NCBI GenBank assembly: GCA_045561055.1
Contig: JBJKYL010000019.1
Coordinates: 186,001-250,000 of the forward strand
DNA length: 64,000 nt
Reading direction: 5' to 3'
Source: SMWC01 sp045561055
Lineage (GTDB): Bacteria > Pseudomonadota > Gammaproteobacteria > Steroidobacterales > Rariloculaceae
Shown here: positions 16,085 to 23,902 of the stretch, in pieces
Layout of the letters: each line of letters begins with the position of its first letter
Position numbering within the stretch: the stretch's first letter is position 1
Made by a program: the position numbers and the translations under genes
The notes under the pieces: generated by a model
Database searches by the model: none
Seen by the model: only the letters and a program-made list of their open reading frames with translations
Told to the model about the DNA's origin: nothing

Positions 16085-17146
16085 TCAAAATACGTATTGA
16101 TAGCCTAGGATAAGTTGTGAGCTCGTTCCGAGTTGAGGTCCTTCGAGATCCTGTTCCAATGGCACAACGAACTCCAAGGCAAGTCGGTGACCGCCTTCGT
16201 TTGCGAAGTTTATACCGAGCGCTGCGTCTAGGCGTGTCGCGCCCTGATGAGAAGGGTCTGCTGTTTGTACAGGGGCCTTGATGAGTGGGTCGATGCCGTC
16301 GATATTGCCGCGTTCGAAGTACTCAAGGCGTGCCGACCAACTGACCCCCGCCGATAGTAGATAGCTATACCATGTGGTCAGGCGATGTTCATCACCTAGC
16401 GTATAACCTTCATCATTGTTTCCCGTTCGAACGATGCTGCGCCACTGGCTACCCCAGCTCCAGCGCTCATGAAAGCGGGAGTAAGTCAGCCCTCCGATCA
16501 GATCATTTGTCCCAGAGCCCAACTGCATAGGATAGGGTAATCGCAATGTTGGCCGCATACTGGTTGGCGCAAGCACAGTCCCAGTGGCGTCTGTATCGCC
16601 GGTAGGCAGGGAGACGCCAAGCGTCGCATGCAGTCTAGACGTCTCTGTCTCACTGATGCGAACCAGCGCAGACAGGGATGTGTCACCGAGACCGCTTGTG
16701 CTTGTCGTGAATGTACCAAGCTGTTGCTCTCCCTTCATACCCTGAAAGGTAACGTGATCCATATTTTTACTGGTTTGATTGAGCATAGCCATGAGCGTCA
16801 GCGAGGAGGTCGGCGCATACATTAGCCCGAGCATGTGCATTTTCATGGTCATTTCGGTAGGAACGACGCGAAGCGTTGGTGGTTGCATCGGTTGGCCGAA
16901 GAAGCGGTTCTGTGTCGTGGTTGCTATAGTCGACGGTGAGACGCTGTCGTTACCGATGAGATTATCTCGCATCGACATGGACATATATCTATAGGAGAAC
17001 ATGAATTCCCCTACTTCGTGATAATGATCGGCCATGACGCCGATCGGGGCGTGATCGTCTGCGCGCAGTCTTTCGTCTGCGGCTACGGATGTACTAACAA
17101 AAAAGCTCATAAGCCAGAGGCTTATCAATGTATATAAAATCGACAT
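16085..17146 (-). CDS. Outer-membrane beta-barrel protein of copper-type loci
   Basis: A 353-residue protein with a signal peptide (cleavage near SVAA, about residue 23). A beta-barrel-like body ends in an aromatic residue (QYVF), as expected for outer-membrane proteins. It resembles the family of putative transporters often annotated as phenol-degradation MetA-pathway proteins. Met- and His-rich stretches (MSMSM, MTMKMHML, ADHYHE) suggest contact with copper or another soft metal. The next gene upstream on the same strand is a DUF2946 protein with a His-rich loop. The metal role is inferred from composition and context. Confidence 0.7.
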   Translation of the reverse strand: MSILYTLISLWLMSFFVSTSVAADERLRADDHAPIGVMADHYHEVGEFMFSYRYMSMSMRDNLIGNDSVSPSTIATTTQNRFFGQPMQPPTLRVVPTEMTMKMHMLGLMYAPTSSLTLMAMLNQTSKNMDHVTFQGMKGEQQLGTFTTSTSGLGDTSLSALVRISETETSRLHATLGVSLPTGDTDATGTVLAPTSMRPTLRLPYPMQLGSGTNDLIGGLTYSRFHERWSWGSQWRSIVRTGNNDEGYTLGDEHRLTTWYSYLLSAGVSWSARLEYFERGNIDGIDPLIKAPVQTADPSHQGATRLDAALGINFANEGGHRLALEFVVPLEQDLEGPQLGTSSQLILGYQYVF

Positions 17147-17223
17147 GGGTTGGTTCTCTATCTAGCTATAATAGATAAGCCGACTCAATCGCGTTAACGA
17201 TCGAGTAGAGCCAGAAATTCGCG

Positions 17224-17622
17224 TTAAATTAACGAGTCGAGAACGGGCGGCGCCCTGGAACGGAACGCCGTTAATCTGGTGGAAACGAAAAGTCTTTGTC
17301 GCCATAAGCCTGTCGGGGCGCGCCTAATATTTAGGGTATGCGAATCAACATCGACGACGAGGGGTTCTACATCGAATAATGTACCTAAGGCGCAGCGATC
17401 CCATTCAAGTGACGTTGTCTCTTGACCGTGAGGGTGATCGTGATGGGTTTGAGTTTCCGAACTAAAGCCATCAGGTAGTCCATGGGGGCACAGGATAATT
17501 GGTCCCCCCTCGCTCAACCCAGCCGGCATGAACCCGGATGGAATGACTAGGCGGCATGCGAACGCTAGTACACCAATAAAGAACAGAGTGCGTTTCAAAT
17601 GCAGTGAGAACCAAAAGCGCAT
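17224..17622 (-). CDS. DUF2946-like small membrane protein with a His-rich loop
   Basis: A 132-residue protein with a single N-terminal hydrophobic segment (about residues 9-30), followed by IPSGFMPAG and a Cys-Pro-His motif (ILCPHG). It then has a His-rich stretch THHDHPHG (about 76-83) and one more Cys. This matches the DUF2946 layout, a family of unknown function often found beside copper transport genes. It lies 77 bp upstream of the Met/His-rich outer-membrane protein and is probably co-transcribed with it. Function is not established. Confidence 0.65.
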   Translation of the reverse strand: MRFWFSLHLKRTLFFIGVLAFACRLVIPSGFMPAGLSEGGPIILCPHGLPDGFSSETQTHHDHPHGQETTSLEWDRCALGTLFDVEPLVVDVDSHTLNIRRAPTGLWRQRLFVSTRLTAFRSRAPPVLDSLI

Positions 17623-17801
17623 TGTTTAAGTTCGTGTTAGCCTATTTAGATACTTTGATTATTATATCATCGCGCGGCTAAATTTTTGAAAAGCTACGCT
17701 GAGTAGGGGCAGGGGCGGGTAGTGATAGGTTAGCTTTACATTCGTCTGCGGCCAATTAGATTAGAAAATAATTTTCGCTGGCAGGACGAGGAGACGGGGT
17801 G

Positions 17802-18194
17802 ATGTCAGAGCCGACAATAACTGCGCGGGACGTGAAAAACGCCTGTGAGGGCATGCTGAGTAAGCAACTCTACGCTGTTTTTACGCGCCCGGTTAATGGC
17901 TTGGGTCCAGTGATGAAGAATTTGGACGAGCATCTAAAGTTCCAAATTTCTCTCGAGGAGCGCGGGGTTATGTATGGAGCGGGGCCGTTTTGGACAGATG
18001 ACGAAAAAGAATGGCGCGGTGAGGGTTTGGTGATTATTCGGGCAAAAAATCTCGATGAAGCGAAGGCAATCGCTGCCGAGGATCCCATGCATTTATCTGG
18101 CGCTCGCGTTTTTGAAGTCCGCCCTTGGCTTATGTGCGAGGGCTCTGTCACGATCAAATTGAACCATTCCACTCGCAACTACGAAATATTATAA
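17802..18194 (+). CDS. YciI-like protein
   Basis: A 130-residue ferredoxin-like-fold protein of the YciI-related family. The pattern HLKFQISLEERGVMYGAGPF followed by an Ala-rich helix and DPMHLSGARVFEVRPW near the C-terminus is typical; the His in the DPMHLSG segment aligns with the YciI His/Asp region. Biochemical roles in this family are poorly known. I choose the ATG at 17802, with a GAGGAG ribosome site, over the overlapping GTG at 17799. The gene is followed 15 bp later by a decayed amidohydrolase, which may once have been co-transcribed. Confidence 0.75.
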   Translation: MSEPTITARDVKNACEGMLSKQLYAVFTRPVNGLGPVMKNLDEHLKFQISLEERGVMYGAGPFWTDDEKEWRGEGLVIIRAKNLDEAKAIAAEDPMHLSGARVFEVRPWLMCEGSVTIKLNHSTRNYEIL

Positions 18195-18209
18195 AAAGGA
18201 AGGGGAATC

Positions 18210-18705
18210 ATGCGTTCGTATCTATTTCCGGCGCTAGCAGCTCTAGATTTGGTCGAATTGTCTTTCTTCAGCGCAGCGTTTGCTCGGAACGTGGATACGC
18301 CAGCTGACTGGATCCTTACTAACGGTTAAATTTTTGCGGTTGATGCCGATTTTAGTCTTGTCGAAGCTATTGCGATACGCGACGGCCGCGTTGTTACGGC
18401 GGCTCCAATGAAGCCATTATTGCTCTGGTAGGAGAGGATATCGACACGTCCGCTGGGAGGGCATTAATTCCCTCGAGCGAGCCTTTGAGTTGATAAGAGT
18501 TCGCGCAAGTCAGCTTCAAGAAGACGAATGGGTTGTAGTCATCGGTGGCTGGAATTTCGCCTAATTTCATGACAACAGTGAACTTTTCACTGTTGTCGAA
18601 TTCGATAACGTCCTTCCTGATATCCCTTTATATATCCAAGAGGGTTATCGATGCGGCTTTGCGAACTCTGCGGTGCTAGAAGCTGCAAGTGTCACCGTTG
18701 ACAGC
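18210..18705 (+). pseudogene. YtcJ-type amidohydrolase, decayed 5' half
   Basis: From the ATG at 18210 (with a GGAAGGGG ribosome site) a signal-like N-terminus leads to DWILTNG, a TAA stop, then IFAVDADFSLVEAIAIRDGR, the usual amidohydrolase N-terminal strand pattern. The frame then shifts to GSNEAIIALVGED and ALIPS. The DSHxH metal-site segment is missing. Similarity resumes with EDEWVVVIGGWN, another stop, then VLPDIPLYIQEGYRCGFANSAVLE, matching the middle of YtcJ proteins. At least two stops, a frameshift and a deletion make it non-functional. The 3' half reappears at 19318-19575. Confidence 0.75.
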
Positions 18706-18709
18706 ATCG

Positions 18710-19270
18710 TTACTCACCATGCTCGCTATCGTACGTGGCTTGTGATCTAGTGGTCCAGACCTGATAGCCCGCCAACTTATCGCTACAGGATTGTAACGTC
18801 AGCGACTTGATCTGATGAGGTGAAGTACCGCCCATGCCGAATGTCGTCCCCATACCAGCCGTCAGGCACATGCCCGGAGCGCTTCGTGGGCTGATGTGCC
18901 CGTTATCGGAAAAGTCGAATCGTTGTAGCTCGCTGCTGTCACATGCGGTCAGTCCTACTTCGGCACCGGAATCTGTACCTTCCATCGTGGCGCAAACATC
19001 GAAGGCCAGAATCTTCAACGCACCTTCAGATATCAACTCCGGATCGAAGGCCTGGTCGGATCCTAACTCGCCGCGATAGCTGTAGCAGGTATGCGCCTGC
19101 AGTCCCTGTGACGGATCGATATTGCGACCACCACCCCGGATGTCGAGGCAGTAACTATTAAGATTGCCGTCGAGATCATCCTGCAGCGTTACCTCAACGT
19201 CGGCTGAGAATGTGGCCAGCGGAAATAAAAAGGCTAGTAGAACGATACGTATTGATCGTGTTTGTTTCAT
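18710..19270 (-). CDS. Secreted ricin-type beta-trefoil lectin-like protein
   Basis: A 186-residue protein with a signal peptide (cleavage near TFSA, about residue 23). Repeats with a Cys pair and a C-terminal aromatic in each unit are visible: YCLDIRGGG...HTCYS, VCATMEG...TACDSSELQRFDF, MCLTAGM...QSCSDKLAGYQVW. This matches a ricin-B-like beta-trefoil with degenerate QxW motifs. Such domains bind glycans, but no ligand can be named. The gene is antisense to, and sits between, the two halves of the decayed amidohydrolase; its stop touches the end of the 5' half. Confidence 0.65.
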   Translation of the reverse strand: MKQTRSIRIVLLAFLFPLATFSADVEVTLQDDLDGNLNSYCLDIRGGGRNIDPSQGLQAHTCYSYRGELGSDQAFDPELISEGALKILAFDVCATMEGTDSGAEVGLTACDSSELQRFDFSDNGHISPRSAPGMCLTAGMGTTFGMGGTSPHQIKSLTLQSCSDKLAGYQVWTTRSQATYDSEHGE

Positions 19271-19317
19271 GCCCTTAACCCCATTTTAGTATTAGTTAAC
19301 TACTCTATACATATACC

Positions 19318-19575
19318 GTTCGAGCACGTCTTCGTCAAACTGTCCTAGGTTTTTACCGGATGGGAATGACGACGTTTTACGATGTTGGTGTTAATACGGT
19401 AACCCAGAGTCATTATGACGCTGTGCGTCATACGGCGGGAACTGACCAACTGACTATGAGCGTGTTCTTTACACTCAATGGCCGGAATGGAGTAGGTGGT
19501 ACGGCCGAAGAGATTATTGAGAGATTGTCTATCTTTTCAACGGCCGGGTATTTCAAAGAGCCAAGAACGGTCTAG
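19318..19575 (+). pseudogene. YtcJ-type amidohydrolase, decayed internal/3' fragment
   Basis: The frame reads RMGMTTFYDVG, then DQLTMSVFFTLNG and TAEEIIERL. This is the YtcJ segment that normally follows the region lost at 18705 (GVTSxxDxGG, then LxxRVxxxLN). The open frame ends at 19575, and no clear similarity continues to 19729. Order and strand match the 5' half, so both are remnants of one gene. Confidence 0.65.
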
Positions 19576-19729
19576 GAGTACTTTGTCCCACACTAGTGTT
19601 ACATGAAGTAGCAGCGCAAGGTTGTCGTAGCCGCTGTTATCGTGTTGAACCGGCGCTGTAAATCCGCCAATCTCATATCGTTTGCTTAGAAGTTGATCGG
19701 TAGGCGTCTTCCGTGTTCTTTTCGTTCTG

Positions 19730-21013
19730 CTAGATCAGCCCTAGCCACTGAGGGATGATTAAGGAAATAGCTGGAACGTAGGTAATAAGAATTAGTACGC
19801 TTAACAAAACCATCAGCCATGGTAGCGAAGCAGAAATTACTTCCTCCATTGACATTTTAGCTACTCCAGCCGTTACAAACAGATTTAGTCCGACAGGTGG
19901 TGTCACTAGGCCCATCTGCATGTTCAGAACCATAATGATGCCGAGATGCACGGGATCAATTCCTAGTTGCATCGCAATCGGATAGACGATAGGTGTCAGA
20001 ATTAAAACAACGGAGGTTGGTTCCATGAAGTTACCAGCCGCTAGCAATAGGATGTTGAGCACAATTAGGAAGCCCCATGCCGGTAGCCCCAAGCTCGTAA
20101 TCCATTCCGAGGCTGCTTGGGGAATCTGCTCGGTTGTTAACACATTAGCGAAGACGTACGCGTTGGCGATGATAAACATAAGCATCGCTGTGGTTTTTGC
20201 GCTGTCGGTCAATACTGCGGGTACGTCAGTAAGTTTTATATCTTTGTATATAAAGACAGCTACGACGAATGCGTAGACTGCTGACACAGCTGCAGCTTCG
20301 GTTGGAGTAAAAATGCCCGCGTAGATACCGCCTAAAATAATAACGAGAAGCAGCAAACCCCAAATCGCTTCCCAGCCTGCTTTCAGGGCGTCTTTCAGGC
20401 TAGCACGTGGTTGCCTTGGCAGGTCCTGATATCGCGCGATAACCGCAACTGTGACCATCATGACGATCGTTAGTAAAACTCCCGGTAGTAAACCAGCGAT
20501 AAACAAATTGCCGATAGATGATTCTGTGACCGCTCCGTAGATAACCATAACGATCGATGGTGGTATCAGGATACCGAGCGTTCCGGCGTTACAGATCACG
20601 CCGGCAGCAAATTTCTCGGAATAACCGGAACGAACCATGCCCGCAATCATGACGGTGCCGACGGCGACGACGGTGGCCGGAGCGGAGCCCGAGACTGCGG
20701 CGAAGAACGCGCATGCGAGCAACGATGCCATCGCTAGGCCGCCGCGAAAATGGCCGACGAGCGCGTTTGCAAACACGATCATGCGTTTCGCGACCCCGCC
20801 AGTAGTCATAAAGGTTGCTGCCAGGATGAAAAATGGTACGGCCAGTAGCGGATAAACCTGCATCGTGTGGAAAAAACGCTGACTTGTCGATAGCAGCGTT
20901 TGGTCGGCGAATAGGAGCATCGTCGAGACGCTGGCAAGTCCTAATGAGATCGCGACAGGTACACCCATCGCGAGGCCGACAAACAGTATCGCGAGAAGGA
21001 ACAGCGCACTCAT
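19730..21013 (-). CDS. dctM: TRAP transporter large permease, DctM type
   Basis: A 427-residue protein with about 12 membrane segments, the normal length and composition for DctM. Family-typical patterns include an early AVPFFILAA segment (about 58-66), SGSAPATVVAVGTVM (about 109-123), and LGILIPPSIVMVIYG (about 150-164). It forms the sodium-driven membrane unit of a TRAP uptake system for organic acids or related solutes. Its start overlaps the DctQ stop by four bases. Confidence 0.95.
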   Translation of the reverse strand: MSALFLLAILFVGLAMGVPVAISLGLASVSTMLLFADQTLLSTSQRFFHTMQVYPLLAVPFFILAATFMTTGGVAKRMIVFANALVGHFRGGLAMASLLACAFFAAVSGSAPATVVAVGTVMIAGMVRSGYSEKFAAGVICNAGTLGILIPPSIVMVIYGAVTESSIGNLFIAGLLPGVLLTIVMMVTVAVIARYQDLPRQPRASLKDALKAGWEAIWGLLLLVIILGGIYAGIFTPTEAAAVSAVYAFVVAVFIYKDIKLTDVPAVLTDSAKTTAMLMFIIANAYVFANVLTTEQIPQAASEWITSLGLPAWGFLIVLNILLLAAGNFMEPTSVVLILTPIVYPIAMQLGIDPVHLGIIMVLNMQMGLVTPPVGLNLFVTAGVAKMSMEEVISASLPWLMVLLSVLILITYVPAISLIIPQWLGLI

Positions 21014-21546
21014 CTTACGGCGGTGTCCCTGGATTTTGAGTCACGCGTCGTATGGCCGAGACTATAGAGTTCTCCGCTCCAGACACGTATACCCACCTGC
21101 ACGAATCGGAATGTAAGCAGGACGAAAGCGATCGGCATGATAATAGTCAGCGACCAACGCGGTAGAGGAATGTCTCGTGCGTTGTTGCCCAACGTCATAA
21201 GTCCGTTTACGAACAGGCTTCCCCCGTAGAACATGAAACCGCAGTAAAGAAGGCAAAGTGCGACAGCAGTGAGGGCCATGATGCGGCGAGCTTTCGGCGG
21301 AAGCTTATTGCTAACAAGGTCGATGGCGATGTGGGCTTGCGTGCGGACGCCATAGGACATGCCGATTAGGATCATCCATGCGAATGCATAGGTTGTAGCC
21401 TCCAGAGACCAGACCCAGCCGGCGCCGAACTCACGCATCATGACCTGGATAAATGTCAGTATCGTCATGAAGGCGAGTGAAACCGCCATGAAGGTTTCTT
21501 CTGCCCGATCGAGGAATTGAACGAAGCGCTGTGTTAGAGGGTTCAC
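21010..21546 (-). CDS. dctQ: TRAP transporter small permease, DctQ type
   Basis: A 178-residue protein with four membrane helices, as in DctQ. The signature WSLEATTYAFAWMILIGMSYGVR (split here: WSLEATTYAFAW, then GMSYGVR, about residues 44-66) is typical, followed by HIAIDLVSNKLP. It pairs with DctM to form the membrane domain. It lies 24 bp after the DctP stop and overlaps DctM by ATGA. Confidence 0.92.
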   Translation of the reverse strand: MNPLTQRFVQFLDRAEETFMAVSLAFMTILTFIQVMMREFGAGWVWSLEATTYAFAWMILIGMSYGVRTQAHIAIDLVSNKLPPKARRIMALTAVALCLLYCGFMFYGGSLFVNGLMTLGNNARDIPLPRWSLTIIMPIAFVLLTFRFVQVGIRVWSGELYSLGHTTRDSKSRDTAVR

Positions 21547-21570
21547 AGTCTAGTTCGTTGCCTAGCCGGT

Positions 21571-22608
21571 TTACTGACCGCTCGCAACAGCAATCCGTTC
21601 GGCCCCAATGTCATCCGCGAATTGCTCCCACACTGGAGCCATAGCTTCCTGCCACAGTTCGAGTTGTGCGCTAGTGAGATCAATGATCTCGCCTCTCCCC
21701 TCGGTTTCAACCTTCGCCCGGGCCTCCTGGTTAATAGCTTCTGATTGTGCATTACCCCACGCTGTCACTTCGACCATGACCTCTTCGAGGCCCGTGCGAA
21801 TGTCGTCTGGTAGCCCCTGCCAGAACTGCGGATTCACAGCGACGAGGTATCCGATGTAGCCGTGGTTTGTTTGCATGATGTAGTCTTGGACTTCATAGAA
21901 CTTAGAAGAGTAAATGTTAGACCAAGTGTTTTCTTGCGCATCGATGGCGCCGGTCTGTAACGCTTGATAGACCTCTCCGAGGGCCATCTTCTGTGGATTA
22001 CCACCGATGGCCTGAACCTGAGCTTGGAGAACATCGGATTCCATGATGCGGAACTTCAAGCCGTCCGCGTCATCGGGGACGAGCAAGGGACGGGGCGCTG
22101 AGAACTGCTTCATGCCGTTGTGCCAAAACGCGAGGCCGAGAAAGCCTCGGTCGGTAAGTTCATCAAGTAGCGTTTCTCCTGCCGGACCGAGCTGAAAGGT
22201 CTCTACAGCTTCTAGACTTGGAAAGAGGAACGGTAGATCGAAGACCTGAAAGGCATGGGTTAGGCGGTCAAACTTAGATAGCGAGACGGCGATCATCTGA
22301 ATTTCGCCGAATGCGAGTGCCTCAAGGGAGTCGTCGTCATTCATGAGTTGGCTAGACGGATAGACTTCTACGATGACGCGGCCAGGAAATCGCGCTTCAG
22401 CATGCTCTTTAAAACGTTGGGCCGTTTGGCCTTTCGGCGTGCCGGGTGCCGTTACATGTGGGAACTTGATCAGATAGGCTTGTTCCTCTGTGGTTGAGCC
22501 GCCATCGTCACTTCCAGTGCAGCCGAACAAGGCCACCGCAGTGGCCGTCAAGATCAACGCTCGACGCGCGGACAGACTACTAAAAACAGTTTTTATATAA
22601 TTTGTCAC
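21571..22608 (-). CDS. dctP: TRAP transporter substrate-binding lipoprotein, DctP type
   Basis: A 345-residue DctP-family receptor. A lipobox (ALFGC, Cys about 30) means it is lipid-anchored instead of freely periplasmic. The fold-typical features are VTAPGTPKGQTAQRF, the ligand Arg region GLKFRIMES (about 187-195), and GEVYQALQTGAIDAQENTWSN split around the QTGAIDAQE core. The conserved Arg indicates a carboxylate ligand by family knowledge; the actual solute is unknown. It is the first gene of the dctPQM operon. The upstream region holds a LacI-type operator-like palindrome. Confidence 0.92.
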   Translation of the reverse strand: MTNYIKTVFSSLSARRALILTATAVALFGCTGSDDGGSTTEEQAYLIKFPHVTAPGTPKGQTAQRFKEHAEARFPGRVIVEVYPSSQLMNDDDSLEALAFGEIQMIAVSLSKFDRLTHAFQVFDLPFLFPSLEAVETFQLGPAGETLLDELTDRGFLGLAFWHNGMKQFSAPRPLLVPDDADGLKFRIMESDVLQAQVQAIGGNPQKMALGEVYQALQTGAIDAQENTWSNIYSSKFYEVQDYIMQTNHGYIGYLVAVNPQFWQGLPDDIRTGLEEVMVEVTAWGNAQSEAINQEARAKVETEGRGEIIDLTSAQLELWQEAMAPVWEQFADDIGAERIAVASGQ

Positions 22609-22982
22609 TGCTTTAACCTCTCGCTATTTTCAGGTGCGGTGAAGGGGAAGTTGCCATGGTTTCAGTCAGCTCCCCTACCGATAGTGTAGCTTTAACAATT
22701 AGATTGAGAATATAGCACTGTCTGCCCGCTAGAAAGCTTCTCGGCTAAATGAGTTTGCGCTTCTAGACAACTTATCTGCGCTCTGTTAACGAGTGTCTCG
22801 CATTTCTGCAAACGGTTGCATAGAATTATCCTTAACTTATTTAGAGCGATCAAGGTTCAGAGTTAATGCCCCAGTTTAGCCTGTTCCTAGCTGGCCGGTA
22901 CCGTAAGCCTTCGTTGCGGTCACACCTTCTACCAAAACCATCGCATTTCAGTTGTCGGTTGCGGATGTCTGAGGAGCTTTAG
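22609..22982. other. Divergent intergenic region between the TRAP operon and the TauE-like gene
   Basis: A 374-bp stretch without a supportable gene. It must hold promoters for dctPQM (minus) and the TauE-like gene (plus). The only distinct element I see is the palindrome at 22807-22820. A GAGGAG ribosome site precedes the ATG at 22983. Confidence 0.6.
22807..22820. promoter_or_regulatory. LacI-family operator-like palindrome
   Basis: TGCAAACGGTTGCA is a near-perfect palindrome (one mismatched pair) with a central CG, the hallmark of LacI/GalR-family operators. It lies in the divergent promoter region of the TRAP operon. No LacI-type gene is in the window, so the regulator would be elsewhere. 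Confidence 0.4.
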
Positions 22983-23735
22983 ATGCCTGAATTAGTCTGG
23001 CAGGAGTTTTTCGTCATCGCTGTTGCTCTTGCTGCAGGCGGTATGGTTAAAGGGTTAACTGGTCTCGGATTGCCGATGGTAGCCGTACCAGTGCTCGCCG
23101 GATTCCTGGGTGTAGAGCGTGCGGTGATGATCATGATCGTGCCCGTGCTCGTGTTGAATATTTGGTTATCGTGGTCATTGCGTGACTGTCGTAAAGACGC
23201 ACCGGAACTGCGGCGCGTCTTGCTCCCGAGTCTTCCCGGTATTCTGCTAGGTGCTGGCGTACTCTATTTCGCGAGTGAGCGACTACTCGCAACTGGGTTA
23301 GCGATTTGGATATTGGTATATCTTATATGGCGGCTGTTTAACCCGACAATGAAGTTCGCTAGCGGCACACGAAGACGCGTTGCGCCCGCAGTCGGTTTTG
23401 GGGCTGGCGTAATGCAGGCGGCTACGGGAATTTCTGCGCCGGTGCTCGTACCCTTCGTTGATGGACTTAACTTGTCGCCACGAGGTTACGTGTTTACGGT
23501 TGCTACCGTGTTTTCGGTTCTCTCGGGAACACACTTCATCGTGATGATTTTGTTGCAGGCATATTCATTGGAGCAGCTCACGGAGAGTATTGTAGCCGTG
23601 ATTCCTGCAATTGTGTTTGTGCCGCTAGGTTCAAAACTTCGCAATGTAATTGAGCCGGAAGTTTTTTCTCGGGTCATTCGTCTGCTAATGTTCATTATAG
23701 CGATAAGACTCATATACGGGGCCTGGTCGTCGTAG
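22983..23735 (+). CDS. TauE/SafE-family sulfite/anion exporter-like membrane protein
   Basis: A 250-residue protein with about eight hydrophobic segments. The N-terminal signature GGMVKGLTGLGLPMVAVPVL (about residues 19-38) and a second half-repeat GFGAGVMQAATGISAPVLVP (about 139-158) give the inverted two-repeat pattern of TauE/SafE proteins. Members export sulfite, sulfoacetate or other organosulfur anions, but many are unassigned. It is divergent from the TRAP operon, which might import a related compound; that link is only positional. Confidence 0.88.
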   Translation: MPELVWQEFFVIAVALAAGGMVKGLTGLGLPMVAVPVLAGFLGVERAVMIMIVPVLVLNIWLSWSLRDCRKDAPELRRVLLPSLPGILLGAGVLYFASERLLATGLAIWILVYLIWRLFNPTMKFASGTRRRVAPAVGFGAGVMQAATGISAPVLVPFVDGLNLSPRGYVFTVATVFSVLSGTHFIVMILLQAYSLEQLTESIVAVIPAIVFVPLGSKLRNVIEPEVFSRVIRLLMFIIAIRLIYGAWSS

Positions 23736-23902
23736 AAGAGCCGCAAACAGGCTGCACCCCAATGTCCTTGGTTGAACCTATATCATTGTACGAGAGGTGC
23801 CCGTCTTCAGAGAATTGTGAAGGAGATCGAGTTGTTGTTCGTTTCTGAAGCGGTTGTTAAAGCATTACACGAACAAAGATCGGTTTCATTTTTATAATCT
23901 GC

